From positions 2,356,001-2,420,000 of the forward strand of contig NZ_CP047357.1 of the NCBI RefSeq assembly GCF_030408835.1: 64,000 bases of DNA, written 5' to 3'. Below are positions 1 to 10,100 of this stretch, piece after piece; the first letter of the stretch is position 1, and the number at the start of each line of letters is the position of its first letter. The notes below the pieces were generated by a model, which made no database searches, was not told where the DNA came from, and saw only the letters and a list, made by a program, of their open reading frames with translations. Source of the DNA: Corynebacterium freneyi (GTDB taxonomy: Bacteria > Actinomycetota > Actinomycetes > Mycobacteriales > Mycobacteriaceae). The position numbers were made by a program, and so were the translations under genes.

Positions 1-1
1 G

Positions 2-802
2 CCGTTCGAGGGTTCCATCGCCGACAACATCACCGAGACGGACCTCGAGCTCGACACGCTGATCCCGGATTCCCCGAACCTGCCGTACGACATCAAGGAG
101 GTCATCACCCGCCTGGTCGACGACGGCGATTTCCTGGAGATCCAGGAGGACTACGCGCAGAACGTGGTCATCGGCTTCGGCCGCGTGGAGGGCCGTTCGG
201 TCGGTTTCGTCGCCAACCAGCCGATCCAGTTCGCCGGCTGCCTGGACATCAAGGCGTCGGAGAAGGCCGCCCGTTTCGTCCGCACCTGCGACGCCTTCAA
301 CATTCCGATCATCATGCTGGTCGACGTGCCGGGCTTCCTGCCGGGCACGAACCAGGAGTTCGACGGCATCATCCGCCGTGGCGCGAAGCTGCTGTACGCC
401 TACGCCGAGGCGACCGTCGGCAAGATCACGGTCATCACCCGCAAGGCGTACGGCGGCGCGTACTGCGTCATGGGTTCGAAGGACATGGGCGCGGACATCA
501 ACCTCGCCTGGCCGACCGCGCAGATCGCCGTGATGGGCGCCTCCGGTGCCGTGGGCTTCATCTACCGCAAGGAGCTGAAGCAGGCCGCCGCCGAGGGCAA
601 GGACGTCGCGGCGGTGCAGAAGGAGTACGAGGCCGAGTACGAGGAGACCCTGGTCAACCCGTACATGGCGGCCGAGCGCGGCTTCATCGACGCGGTCATC
701 CCGCCGTCGGAGACCCGCGGCCAGATCATCGAGGGCCTGCGTCTGCTCGACCGCAAGGTCGTCAACGTGCCCGCCAAGAAGCATGGGAACATTCCGCTGT
801 GA
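2..802 (+). CDS. accD: Acyl-CoA carboxylase beta subunit (carboxyltransferase), 3' part
   Basis: This is the last 266 codons of a biotin-dependent acyl-CoA carboxylase beta chain; the reading frame is open to the left edge, so the start lies outside the window. The chain moves the carboxyl group from biotin on AccBC to acetyl- or propionyl-CoA in the cytoplasm, giving precursors of fatty and mycolic acids. The visible part is the C-terminal crotonase-like half, with the DVPGFLPG stretch, [17 protein letters not shown] and an [14 protein letters not shown] loop typical of AccD/PccB (DtsR) proteins. The stop overlaps the accE start (GTGA), so the two are translationally coupled. Which acyl-CoA it prefers (DtsR1, DtsR2 or PccB type) cannot be told from this fragment. 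Confidence 0.95.
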   Translation, partial: PFEGSIADNITETDLELDTLIPDSPNLPYDIKEVITRLVDDGDFLEIQEDYAQNVVIGFGRVEGRSVGFVANQPIQFAGCLDIKASEKAARFVRTCDAFNIPIIMLVDVPGFLPGTNQEFDGIIRRGAKLLYAYAEATVGKITVITRKAYGGAYCVMGSKDMGADINLAWPTAQIAVMGASGAVGFIYRKELKQAAAEGKDVAAVQKEYEAEYEETLVNPYMAAERGFIDAVIPPSETRGQIIEGLRLLDRKVVNVPAKKHGNIPL

Positions 803-1062
803 CCGACAACGCCACCGACACCACCGCCGCCGACAACGCCGAGGCGCAGGAGGCCCCCAAGGCCCCGTTCCTCAAGGTTCTCAAGGGCAACCCGACCGAC
901 GCGCAGGTCGCGACGCTGGCCGTGCTGTTCGCGGGCATGGCCAACGCCGCCGCCGACACCGGCCCGAAGGGTCCCCGCAATCAGTGGGGCAGCCTGGACG
1001 AGCGCCTGCAGAAACCGATGAGCTACAACCCGGGCAGCTTCCAGAACGTCCAGTTCTACTAG
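799..1062 (+). CDS. accE: Acyl-CoA carboxylase epsilon subunit
   Basis: An 87-residue protein starting at a GTG that overlaps the accD stop by four bases. Short acidic/Ala-rich N-terminus, then a conserved block [20 protein letters not shown], the hallmark of actinobacterial epsilon subunits that bridge the biotin carboxylase (alpha) and carboxyltransferase (beta) chains and stimulate activity. The C-terminus ends with a [13 protein letters not shown] tail. Position right after accD supports the call. A strong terminator follows about 35 bp downstream. Cytoplasmic. Confidence 0.88.
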   Translation: MTDNATDTTAADNAEAQEAPKAPFLKVLKGNPTDAQVATLAVLFAGMANAAADTGPKGPRNQWGSLDERLQKPMSYNPGSFQNVQFY

Positions 1063-1094
1063 GGCGCCTGCGGGACGCGCCCGCTTGCTTTGCG

Positions 1095-1143
1095 ACGACG
1101 CCGTCGCCTCCCCTTTCACCGGGAGGCGGCGGCGTCGCCGTTT
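1095..1143 (+). terminator. Rho-independent terminator after accD-accE
   Basis: A 16-bp stem (one G-U pair) formed by 1097-1112 and 1121-1136 with an 8-base loop, followed by a short T run. It separates accE from maf. The 15 bases just before it belong to a sequence seen again near other gene ends (see findings). Confidence 0.75.
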
Positions 1144-1193
1144 CCGGCCACCGCCCGAGTCGCCGGCCCGTTCGCCCGCTACCGTGGTGTGCC

Positions 1194-1886
1194 ATGAGCA
1201 CCGTGTCCGCCGCAAACCCCCGGCCAGCCCATCGCGTGGTGTTGGCGTCCAGTTCCCCGTCCCGTCTGATGGTCCTGCGTTCGGCGGGAGTCGATCCGGT
1301 GGTGTCGCCCCCGGAGGTCGACGAAGACGCCATTCTCGAGGCTCTTGCGGCGGAGGGCGCGGAGGCGGGCACCGTCGTCAAGCGTCTGGCGGAGGCGAAG
1401 GCGGCGGCGGTGACCGGCGCGCTGGCCCGGGAGGGCGCGGACGCGGGGGTCACGGTGGTCATCGCGTGCGATTCGATGCTGTTGATGGACGGGAAACTGT
1501 CCGGCAAGCCGCACACGGTGGGCGAAACCGTCCGGCGGTGGAAGGCGCAGCGCGGGCGCGACGCGGAGCTGGTGACCGGACATTCGATCACGGCGACTCT
1601 GCCCGGCGGGGAGGTCCGCACGGCGACGGAGGCGGTGTCGACCGTGGTGCGCTTCGGCGAGCCGTCCGACGCCGACATCGTGGCCTACGCCGAGTCGGGC
1701 GAGCCGCTGGGCTGCGCCGGGGCGTTCACCCTGGAGGCGCTGGGCGGCTGGTTCATCGACGGCATCGACGGCGACCCGTCCAGCGTGCTCGGCCTGTCGC
1801 TGCCGCTGATCCGCCGCACCTTGGCCGGGTGGGGCCTGGACGTGTCGGACTTCTGGAACCGGGAACGCCGAACCCCCGGCGCATGA
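1194..1886 (+). CDS. maf: Maf family nucleoside triphosphate pyrophosphatase
   Basis: A 230-residue Maf protein. The N-terminus has the family signature LASSSPSRLMVLRSAGV, followed by the second conserved block CDSMLLMDGKLSGKPHT with the metal-binding Asp. Maf proteins hydrolyse non-canonical or pyrimidine nucleoside triphosphates to monophosphates and pyrophosphate; in bacteria they are linked to cell-division arrest. The frame is open further upstream, but the terminator lies there and the ATG at 1194 is followed by the conserved start of the family. The same neighbourhood (carboxylase beta/epsilon then maf) is known in corynebacteria. Substrate subclass not determined. Confidence 0.9.
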   Translation: MSTVSAANPRPAHRVVLASSSPSRLMVLRSAGVDPVVSPPEVDEDAILEALAAEGAEAGTVVKRLAEAKAAAVTGALAREGADAGVTVVIACDSMLLMDGKLSGKPHTVGETVRRWKAQRGRDAELVTGHSITATLPGGEVRTATEAVSTVVRFGEPSDADIVAYAESGEPLGCAGAFTLEALGGWFIDGIDGDPSSVLGLSLPLIRRTLAGWGLDVSDFWNRERRTPGA

Positions 1887-1958
1887 GCACCGGGGGCGCG
1901 AGCGAAAACCGGGCGGCGCCGGATCGGGGCGGCACCTAATCGACGACGGTGCCGAAGA

Positions 1959-3023
1959 CTAGGCGTCGCCGAACTTCTCGACGACCCGCTTGATGGCCTC
2001 CTGGGCGACAAGCTCCTGGATGCCCATGTCCAGCTCAGACGTGAAGCCGACGCAGGAGCAGTTGATCTCGCCGAGGACGTAGGTGTCCCCGCCGTCCTCG
2101 CCGTCGGCCAGCATGAAGTCGGCGGTCCAGATCAGCGGGATGTTGTCGCCGCCGAGGTTCTCGGCGATGACCGGGCGGGCCTCGGCGAACATGTCGATGA
2201 GGTCCTGCCACTCCTCCGGCTTGTTGTAGGTGTACTTCGCGCCGGAGAACAGGGTCGCGGAGAAGGCGTCGCCGCCCTCGGCCGGCTTCTTGTGCACCAC
2301 GAACACCGGGTGCGGGCCGACCAGCAGGATGCGGATCTCGCCCTCGGTGATGCGCGGCATGAAACGCATGTCCACGAGCATGCCGTTGTCGCCGATGATG
2401 TACTGGTCGCAGAAGTCCATGAACTCGCCGAGCTCGCGGGTCTCGGTGTGGTTGTCCACGGCCTCGGTGCACTTCAGCTTGGTGTCCAGCGGCAGCGGGG
2501 TGCCCGGAACGACGTTGGCGGCGACCTCTTCGTCGGCGATGCGCACGCGCCAGATGCCGGAGCCGGTGGAGCCGCGGTTCTGCTTGAGCACGCGCTCGCC
2601 GTAGGACAGGGACGTCGGGAACGTGCCGTGGAACGCCTCGACGTCGTAGTAGGCGGCGGTGTCGGAGGGGACCAGGTCGGTGTCCTTGAGCTTGACCAGC
2701 GCGTCCTTGGCGCCGTAGGCCATCATCTCGCCCGGGGTGGACATGCCGACCAGGCCGGCGACCGACAGGCTGGTCAGGAGCTCGAAGTAGCCCCTCTCGC
2801 CGCCCGGGATGTTGCCCGGGTTGACGCGGGAGATGTAGCCGTCGAAGTTCTCGGAGACGTACGTGTACAGGTCGTCCTTCCACTCCGGACGGTAGTAGAC
2901 GACCTCGGCGGACCAGCCGGCTTCGCGGATGGCGTTGACGATCGGCATGGTGTCGCGGCGGTGCCCGTCGAAGTACTTGTCGGATCCGCCCTCGACCTCG
3001 AAGACGACGATGCTCTTGTGCAT
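1959..3023 (-). CDS. Cj0069-like protein, probable ATP-grasp fold
   Basis: A 354-residue cytoplasmic protein with no signal peptide or membrane segment. The start at 3023 (MHKSIVVFEVEGG) is chosen over an upstream in-frame codon because a GGAGA ribosome site lies just before it. It resembles proteins annotated as the Cj0069 family. Near the middle there is a Gly-rich KQNRGSTGSGIWRVRI segment and near the end a DFMLADGEDGG...YVLGEINCSCVGF segment, which look like the nucleotide loop and the metal-binding Glu/Asn of ATP-grasp ligases. That assignment is inference; no substrate is known. It sits alone between maf (convergent) and thtR (divergent). Confidence 0.65.
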   Translation of the reverse strand: MHKSIVVFEVEGGSDKYFDGHRRDTMPIVNAIREAGWSAEVVYYRPEWKDDLYTYVSENFDGYISRVNPGNIPGGERGYFELLTSLSVAGLVGMSTPGEMMAYGAKDALVKLKDTDLVPSDTAAYYDVEAFHGTFPTSLSYGERVLKQNRGSTGSGIWRVRIADEEVAANVVPGTPLPLDTKLKCTEAVDNHTETRELGEFMDFCDQYIIGDNGMLVDMRFMPRITEGEIRILLVGPHPVFVVHKKPAEGGDAFSATLFSGAKYTYNKPEEWQDLIDMFAEARPVIAENLGGDNIPLIWTADFMLADGEDGGDTYVLGEINCSCVGFTSELDMGIQELVAQEAIKRVVEKFGDA

Positions 3024-3311
3024 TTGCTCTCCTTGAATGCATGGGCCGGGATCGCCGGCGCCATATCCCCGTGCAGGTCGGGGCCCCGGAACCTGCGGGG
3101 TCGATGCACGTTCCACAGAGAATTTTAAAGCCGCCGTGAGAATTTATTAGGGTAACGTCCGTCACCTCCACCCCCATTAGTGGAGCGCCGCATTCCCGCA
3201 GGTCGGAAGCGACATTCGGGCGGGTGTGAGGTGACCAGAGGCAATGGCCGTAAGGTGGGGGTACCGGAAAGCGCCGTCCGCGCCGGCGCCGCACCCCATG
3301 AAGGAGCAAAG

Positions 3312-4205
3312 ATGGCGGTCCCGCACGACCCGCACCCGCAGTTCCAGCAGTACGCGCACCCCGAGCGCCTGGTGTCCAGCAATTGGCTGGCCGCCCGCCT
3401 CGGGTCGCCCGGCCTGCGCGTCGTCGAGTCGGACGAGGACATGCTGCTGTATGACATCGGGCACATTCCGGGTGCCGTGCGCATCGACTGGCACTCCGAC
3501 CTCAACGATCCGACGGTGCGCGATTACGTCGACGCCGAGGCGTTCGCGGAGCTGATGCGGTCCAAGGGCATTTCCCGCGATGACACCGTGGTCATCTACG
3601 GCGACAAGTCGAATTGGTGGGCCGCGTACACGCTGTGGGTGTTCGAGCTGTTCGGCCATCCGGACGTGCGGTTGCTCAACGGTGGCCGCGATGCGTGGAT
3701 GACGGAGGAGCGCGACACGAGTTTCGAGGTGCCGGAGTATCCGCGCACCGATTACCCCGTCGTCGAGCGTGACGACGAGACGCTGCGCGCCTACGCCGCC
3801 GAGACCCGTGCGCTGATGGGCCGCGGCAATCTCATCGACGTGCGCACTCCCGAGGAGTACTCGGGCAATCGCACGCACATGGTCGATTATCCGCAGGAGG
3901 GCGTGCTGCGCGGCGGGCACATTCCGACTGCGGTCAACGTGCCGTGGAATCAGTCGGTGCACCCGAATTCCCGCTTCCGTTCGCGCGAGGAGCTGGAGGC
4001 CATTTACGCCGACGTCGACGCGGACGAGGACACGATCGTCTACTGCCGCATCGGCGAGCGTTCCGCCCACACCTGGTTCGTGCTGCGTTATCTGCTGGGC
4101 CGGGACAACGTGCGCAACTACGACGGTTCGTGGGTGGAGTGGGGCAACATGATCCGGATGCCGATCGCCCGCGGCACGGAACCGGGAGAGGCCCCCGAGG
4201 CGTAG
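3312..4205 (+). CDS. thtR: Two-domain sulfurtransferase (thiosulfate sulfurtransferase, rhodanese)
   Basis: A 297-residue protein with two rhodanese domains. The C-terminal domain carries the active-site loop CRIGERS with Cys245, which takes up the persulfide sulfur; the N-terminal domain has the aspartate-containing inactive counterpart ([10 protein letters not shown]). It would transfer sulfur from thiosulfate (or 3-mercaptopyruvate) to cyanide or protein thiols in the cytoplasm. The ATG at 3312 is preceded by AAGGAG. The frame is open upstream to 3180, but that part lacks family similarity. A thtR gene next to accBC is the arrangement known in C. glutamicum. Confidence 0.9.
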   Translation: MAVPHDPHPQFQQYAHPERLVSSNWLAARLGSPGLRVVESDEDMLLYDIGHIPGAVRIDWHSDLNDPTVRDYVDAEAFAELMRSKGISRDDTVVIYGDKSNWWAAYTLWVFELFGHPDVRLLNGGRDAWMTEERDTSFEVPEYPRTDYPVVERDDETLRAYAAETRALMGRGNLIDVRTPEEYSGNRTHMVDYPQEGVLRGGHIPTAVNVPWNQSVHPNSRFRSREELEAIYADVDADEDTIVYCRIGERSAHTWFVLRYLLGRDNVRNYDGSWVEWGNMIRMPIARGTEPGEAPEA

Positions 4206-4655
4206 GCGGCGGTTGCCGCGCGGGTCGTGTCGTTTGCTTGACGACGCCATCGGGGAGCATCCCGGCCTTCCGTTGAGGTGTCTCATTCACCCCCGGCGCG
4301 ATCCCCCCGAAACCGGGCGAATACGGCATCCGGTCGCTCCGTCGGAGGCACCGCCATGGGGAGTCTCCGCCGACTCCGCAGGCGGTGTAATGGGGACTTT
4401 GCACGGGAAAACCATCCGGGCGAAATCGCCGACCAGATCGAACATAGTTCAAGTTCAGCGACGGTCCCCTTGGCGGGGTAGGCCGGAAAATGGCGAAACC
4501 GCCACCTGTGACAGAATGGCCGTATTGGGTTGGACGGTGTTAGCCCGTGCATGTCCAGGAGAGCATGCGGCGCGCAGGACCGTCGAACCTCGATGACTGT
4601 CGTACCTACGCCGGTCGGACCAACCGTCCGGTGCCCGCGAAAACAGGAGGGTTTC
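4206..4655 (+). other. 450-bp non-coding region upstream of accBC
   Basis: No credible gene. It begins with another copy of the TGCTT-GACGACGCC-like sequence (4233-4247) that follows other genes here, and continues with an AT-richer patch around 4380-4520 that probably holds the accBC promoter, for example a CAGAAT -10-like hexamer near 4511. The last 15 bases hold a strong AGGAGG ribosome site. I could not fix the transcription start. Confidence 0.5.
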
Positions 4656-6434
4656 GTGTCCGAGCAGACCACCGAGAAGATCACGAAGGTTCTCGTCGCC
4701 AACCGTGGCGAGATCGCCGTTCGCGTCATCCGCGCCGCGAAGGACGCCGGCATTCCGTCGGTCGCCGTTTACGCCGAGCCGGACGCCGACGCTCCCTTCG
4801 TGACCATGGCCGACGAGGCGTTCGCGCTGGGCGGTCAGACGTCCGCGGAGTCCTACCTCGTCTTCGACAAGATCCTCGACGCCGCCAAGAAGTCGGGCGC
4901 CAACGCCATCCACCCGGGCTACGGCTTCCTGTCGGAAAACGGCGACTTCGCCGAGGCCGTGGAGAACGCCGGCCTGATCTGGATCGGCCCGTCGCCGGAG
5001 TCCATCCGTGCGCTGGGCGACAAGGTCACCGCCCGTCACATCGCCCTGAAGGCCGACGCGCCGATGGCCCCGGGCACCAAGGAGCCGGTCAAGGACGCCG
5101 ACGAGGTCGTGGCGTTCGCCGAGGAGTACGGCCTGCCGATCGCCATCAAGGCGGCCTTCGGCGGCGGTGGCCGCGGCATGAAGGTGGCCTACGAGATGTC
5201 CGAGGTCAAGGACCTGTTCGAGTCCGCCACCCGTGAGGCCGTCGCGGCGTTCGGTCGCGGCGAGTGCTTCGTCGAGCGGTACCTGGACAAGGCCCGCCAC
5301 GTGGAGTGTCAGGTCCTGGCCGACAAGCACGGCAACGTCATCGTCGCCTCCACCCGCGACTGCTCCCTGCAGCGCCGGTTCCAGAAGCTCGTCGAGGAGG
5401 CCCCGGCCCCGTTCCTGACCGAGGACCAGGACCGCCGTCTGCGCGAGTCGGCGAAGGCCATTTGCAAGGAGGCCGGCTACTACGGCGCCGGCACCGTCGA
5501 GTACCTGGTCGGCTCCGACGGCCTGATCTCCTTCCTCGAGGTCAACACCCGCCTGCAGGTCGAGCACCCCGTCACCGAGGAGGTCACCGGCCTCGACCTG
5601 GTCCGCGAGCAGTTCAACATCGCCGAGGGCCGCGAGCTGAGCCTCAAGGAGGACCCGGAGCTGCGCGGTCACGCCTTCGAGTTCCGCATCAACGGCGAGG
5701 ACGCGGGCACCAACTTCATGCCGGCTCCGGGCACCATCACCAAGTACGTCGAGCCGGCCGGCCCGGGCGTCCGCATGGACACCGGCATCAAGGAGGGCGA
5801 CGTCATCGGCGGTCAGTTCGACTCGATGCTGGCCAAGCTGATCGTCTGGGGCGAAAACCGCGAGGAGGCCCTGCGCCGCTCGGCCCGCGCCCTGGCCGAG
5901 TACGAGGTCGAGGGTCTGGCCACGGTGATCCCGTTCCACCGCCACATCGTCGAGAACCCGGCGTTCGTCGGCGACGGCGAGAAGTTCGACGTCTACACCA
6001 AGTGGATCGAGGAGGAGTGGGACAACCCCATCGAGCCGTACGCCGGCGACTCCGACGTCGACGAGGACGAGGCCGTGCCGTCGCAGAAGGTCGTCGTCGA
6101 GATCGACGGTCGCCGCGTCGAGGTCGCCCTGCCGGGCGATCTGGCCCTGGGCGGCGGTGCGGGCGGTGCCCGCAAGAAGGCCAAGAAGCGTCGTTCCGGT
6201 GGCGCCAAGAAGGCCGCTTCCGGTGACGCCGTGGTCGCGCCGATGCAGGGCACCGTCATCAAGGTCGAGGTCGAGGAGGGCCAGGAGGTCTCCGAGGGCG
6301 ACACCGTGGTCGTGCTCGAGGCCATGAAGATGGAGAACCCGGTCAAGGCCCACAAGGACGGCACCGTCACCGGCCTGACCGCCGAGGCGGGCTCGGGCGT
6401 CGGCAAGGGCGATGTCCTGATGGAGCTGAAGTAG
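4656..6434 (+). CDS. accBC: Acyl-CoA carboxylase alpha subunit (biotin carboxylase + biotin carrier)
   Basis: A 592-residue biotinylated alpha chain, near the length of C. glutamicum AccBC. The start is a GTG at 4656 preceded by AGGAGG. Domains in order: biotin carboxylase N-domain ([17 protein letters not shown], about residues 10-115), ATP-grasp with the Gly-rich loop GGGGRGMK near 168 and the [14 protein letters not shown] active site near 295-310, biotin carboxylase C-domain, a Lys/Ala-rich linker near 505-530, and the biotinyl domain with EAMKMEN near 557-563, whose Lys is biotinylated. It serves the beta chains AccD and the epsilon chain AccE. Cytoplasmic. Confidence 0.96.
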   Translation: MSEQTTEKITKVLVANRGEIAVRVIRAAKDAGIPSVAVYAEPDADAPFVTMADEAFALGGQTSAESYLVFDKILDAAKKSGANAIHPGYGFLSENGDFAEAVENAGLIWIGPSPESIRALGDKVTARHIALKADAPMAPGTKEPVKDADEVVAFAEEYGLPIAIKAAFGGGGRGMKVAYEMSEVKDLFESATREAVAAFGRGECFVERYLDKARHVECQVLADKHGNVIVASTRDCSLQRRFQKLVEEAPAPFLTEDQDRRLRESAKAICKEAGYYGAGTVEYLVGSDGLISFLEVNTRLQVEHPVTEEVTGLDLVREQFNIAEGRELSLKEDPELRGHAFEFRINGEDAGTNFMPAPGTITKYVEPAGPGVRMDTGIKEGDVIGGQFDSMLAKLIVWGENREEALRRSARALAEYEVEGLATVIPFHRHIVENPAFVGDGEKFDVYTKWIEEEWDNPIEPYAGDSDVDEDEAVPSQKVVVEIDGRRVEVALPGDLALGGGAGGARKKAKKRRSGGAKKAASGDAVVAPMQGTVIKVEVEEGQEVSEGDTVVVLEAMKMENPVKAHKDGTVTGLTAEAGSGVGKGDVLMELK

Positions 6435-6473
6435 GCTCCTCCCCCGGTTCCCCCGAGGCGGGAACCGATTGAC

Positions 6474-6518
6474 GGCGATCCCCGTCGCACGGTCCGGTGC
6501 GGCGGGGATCGCCGTTTT
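6474..6518 (+). terminator. Rho-independent terminator after accBC
   Basis: GGCGATCCCCG (6474-6484) pairs with CGGGGATCGCC (6503-6513), with an inner GCAC/GTGC stem, followed by GTTTTCG. Strong hairpin 40 bp past the accBC stop. Confidence 0.8.
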
Positions 6519-6668
6519 CGCGTACCGCGCCCGCCGGGCCGTTGCCGCGGCAGCCGATTCCGTCAACCGATTCCACTACCCTGGAGGGCAGTGACATCGC
6601 CTCTTTCGGGCGGTTCGATTCGCGGTGCGCCCTCCCTGAACGCACCGCCGCATGAGAGGAATGCCCCC

Positions 6669-7115
6669 ATGGAACCCATGGAACTCAATGCCGGTCGTTT
6701 CCATCTCCGGCCGTTGCGCCAGGATGGCCGCGTCGACGACGCCCCCGCGTTGGCCCTCGCCCACGGCCGCGCGGTGTACCCGGAGTATTTCGAGGATGCG
6801 GCGGCGGATTGGGCCGCCGACCGCGTGTACCGGTGGGCGGTCGCCGAGCAGACGAACATCGATTTGCTGGCCGAAGTCGCGGTGACCCTGGTGGGCGACG
6901 ACGGTGCCGAGGTGGTCATCCACGTCGCCGGTGATCCGGACCGGGTCGTGGAGGTCGACGATCCGACGCTCGCGCCGGTCACGGTCTCCGATGCCGCCGA
7001 TGCGGCGAAGCAGGTCGTGGGCCGGTGGATCGAGGGGTACCTGGGGCGTAAACCCATGGCGCCGCGCCCGTTCCCCGGGCACCAGGGCCAAACGCGCCCC
7101 GTCGACGAGCGGTAG
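6669..7115 (+). CDS. Conserved hypothetical protein, 148 aa
   Basis: A 148-residue cytoplasmic protein that I do not recognise. The start at 6669 (MEPMELNAGRFHLRPLRQD) is preceded by GAGAGGA at a good distance. The N-terminal phrase RFHLRPLRQDGRVDDAPALA hints at the beginning of acetyltransferase-like domains, but no acetyl-CoA-binding motif follows, so this is not asserted. The middle has HGRAVYPEYFEDAAADWAADRVYRW; the end is basic and Pro-rich. It is convergent with pyc, and its stop codon lies in a short imperfect repeat. Confidence 0.7.
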   Translation: MEPMELNAGRFHLRPLRQDGRVDDAPALALAHGRAVYPEYFEDAAADWAADRVYRWAVAEQTNIDLLAEVAVTLVGDDGAEVVIHVAGDPDRVVEVDDPTLAPVTVSDAADAAKQVVGRWIEGYLGRKPMAPRPFPGHQGQTRPVDER

Positions 7116-7198
7116 GCACCGCCCCGCCGGGTCGACGAGCGGACGAGCGGCAGGCACCCCCGCTGGGGCCACGATCGGCAGGCGCTACTCCGCCGGGG
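7102..7198. repeat. Imperfect ~30-bp direct repeats across two convergent gene ends
   Basis: Three related blocks, 7102-7131, 7132-7168 and 7169-7198, share the pattern cgacgagcgg(t/c)aggc followed by CCGCCGGG- or CCGCTGGGG-like ends. The first covers the stop of the 148-aa gene, the last the stop of pyc. Confidence 0.6.
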
Positions 7199-10100
7199 CC
7201 ACCACGAGCAGGAGGTCGCCGCCCTCGACGCGCGTCGGGCCGGTGAGGGCCACTCGCTCGACGACGCCGTCGCAGGGCGCGGAGATCGCGCCCTCCATCT
7301 TCATCGCCTCGATTCCGCCGACCTGGTCGCCCTTGGACACCCGGGTGCCCGGTTCGGCGGTGACGGTGACGACACCCGCGAACGGCGCCGCGACGTGGCC
7401 CGGATTCGACTCATCCGCGCGCTCGCGCTGGGGAGTGGCCGTCTCCACGGAGCGGTCCCGGACCGTGACGGGCCGCAGCTGGCCGTTGACCGTGCACATC
7501 GCGGTGCGCAGGCCTTTCCCATCCGGGCCGGACAACGATTCCAGCCGGACGATGAGGTCCACGCCGCCATCGAGGTGGACGACGGTTTCCTCACCTTCCC
7601 GGAGCCCGTAGAAGAACTGCGTGGCGGTGAGCACCGACACGTCCCCGTAGGCGTCCCGGTGCTCCCGGAATTCCTTCGCCGGTCCGGGGAAGAGGATCCG
7701 GTCGAGTGTGCCGCGCAATTCGGCGCGGCCCTCTCCCCCGGCGCCGGCGCCCGCCGCCAGGATCCGCTCATCGCCCGGATCCACGTCGATCGCCGGCTCC
7801 GGCGGCACGGTGCGGCCGTCGAGGATGCGGCCGCGCAGTGGCTCCGGCCATCCGCCCGGCGGCACGCCGAGATCGCCGCGGAGGAACCCGAGGACGGAAT
7901 CCGGCAGGTCGATGATGCCGGGGTCGTCCGCGAACTCCTCGGCTCCGACGCCCGCCGCGACGAGCTGGAGGGCCAGGTCGCCGACGACCTTCGACGACGG
8001 CGTCACTTTCGGCGGGCGGCCGAGGATCCGGTTCACGCCCGCGTAGGCGTCCTCCACTTGCTCGAACCTGTCCGCGAGGCCGAGTGCGCCGGATTGGGTG
8101 CGCAAGTTGGACAGCTGCCCGCCGGGGATCTCATGGTCGTAAACGCGGCCGGTGGGTCCGGGGATTCCGGATTCGAACGGCGCGTAGATGGCGCGCACCG
8201 CCTCCCAGTACGGCTCCATGGACTGCACGGCGGCCAGGTCGATGCCGGTGTCGCGGCCCGTGTGCGCCAGCGCCGCCACCAACGCCGCCATGGAAGGCTG
8301 GCTGGTGGTGCCCGCCAGCGGCGACGCGGCCACGTCGACGGCGTCCGCTCCGGCTTCGATGGCCGCCAGATAGGTGGCCAGCTGCCCACCGGCGGTGTCA
8401 TGGGTGTGGACGTGGACCGGCAGGTCGAACTCCGAGCGCAGCGAACGCACGAGGGTGGCGGCCGCCGACGGCCGCAGCAGACCGGCCATGTCCTTGATGG
8501 CCAGCACGTGGGCGCCCGCGTCGACCGCCTTCTCCGCGAGGCGGAGATAGTAGTCCAACGTGTAGAGGTCCTCGGCCGGGTCGGACAGGTCCCCGGTGTA
8601 CGCGAGCGCGACCTCGGCGACCGACGTGCCGGTGGCCCGCACCGCATCGATCGCGGGGCGCATCCGCTCGACGTCGTTGAGGGCGTCGAAGATGCGGAAC
8701 ACGTCGATGCCCGATTCGGCGGCTTCGGCGACGAAGGCGTCGACCACCGGGGCCGGGTACGGCGCGTAGCCGACGGTGTTGCGGCCGCGGATGAGCATCT
8801 GCAGGCACGTGTCCGGCATGGCCGCGCGGATGCGGTCGAGCCGCTCCCACGGGTCCTCGTGCAGGAAGCGCAGCGCGACGTCGTAGGTGGCGCCGCCCCA
8901 CACCTCGGCCGACCAGATCCCCGGCAGCAGGCGCGCCGAATGCGCGGCGGCCCGCTCCAGACCCGACGTGCGCAGACGTGTCGCGAGCAACGATTGGTGC
9001 GCATCGCGGTAGGTGGTGTCCGTGACCGCGACGGCATCGCTCCGCCTGAGCCTGCGGGCGAACCCCTCGGGCCCCAGTTCGCGGAGCAGCCGGCGCGACC
9101 CCGGCGGCGGGGGCTGCGACAAATCTACGGCGGGGAGTTTCGTGGAGGGCCGCACGGCGTCCGGGCGCGGGCCGTTGGGCTGGTTGACGGTGACGTCTAC
9201 GAGGTAGTTGAGCAGCTTCGACGCCCGGTCGGCCGACGGCCGGCCCGCGAGCAGGGCCGGGTGGTCGGCGATGAAGGAGGTGCTGACCCGCCCGCCGAGG
9301 AAATCGGGTTCCTCCAGCAGCGCCCGCAGGAAACCGAGGTTCGTGGCGACGCCGCGGATGCGGAACTCGGCGAGCGCCCGGCGCGCCCGGGCCACTGCGG
9401 CGGGCAGGTCCTTGCCGCGGCAGGTGAGCTTCACCAGCATCGAGTCGAAGTGCGGGGACACCTCTCCGCCGAGCTGCGCCGCGGAATCCAGGCGCACGCC
9501 CGCGCCGCCGGGCGACCGGTAGACGGTGATGCGGCCGGTGTCCGGGCGGAAATCGTTGGCCGGATCCTCCGTGGTGATGCGGCACTGCAGGGCGGCGCCG
9601 CGGATCCGGATCCCGTCCTGCGCGAGACCGAGGTCCGCGAGGGTCTCCCCCGCCGCGATGCGCAGCTGCGCGGCGACGAGGTCGACGTCGGTGATCTCCT
9701 CGGTGACGGTGTGCTCGACCTGGATGCGCGGGTTCATCTCGATGAACACGTGGCGCCCGGAGGCATCGACGAGGAATTCGACGGTGCCGGCCCCGCAGTA
9801 GCCTATGTCGCGCGCGAACGCGACTGCGTCCGCGCAGATGCGATCGCGCAAATCGGGGTCGAGGCCCGGGGCCGGGGCGATCTCCACGACCTTCTGGTGC
9901 CGGCGCTGCACGGAACAATCGCGCTCGTAAAGATGGATGACCTCGCCGGTGGCATCGCCGAGGATCTGCACCTCGATGTGGCGCGGCTCGATGACCGCCT
10001 CCTCCAGGTACACGGTGCCGTCGCCGAACGCCGCCAGCGCCTCGCGGGAGGCCGCGGCCACGGCGGAGGCCAGTTCATCCGGGCCGCCCACGAACCGCAT

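Noticed and set aside
4455..6566. 703-codon open frame antisense to accBC
   Set aside because: High-GC third-position bias creates long antisense frames; the sense strand is an unmistakable AccBC.
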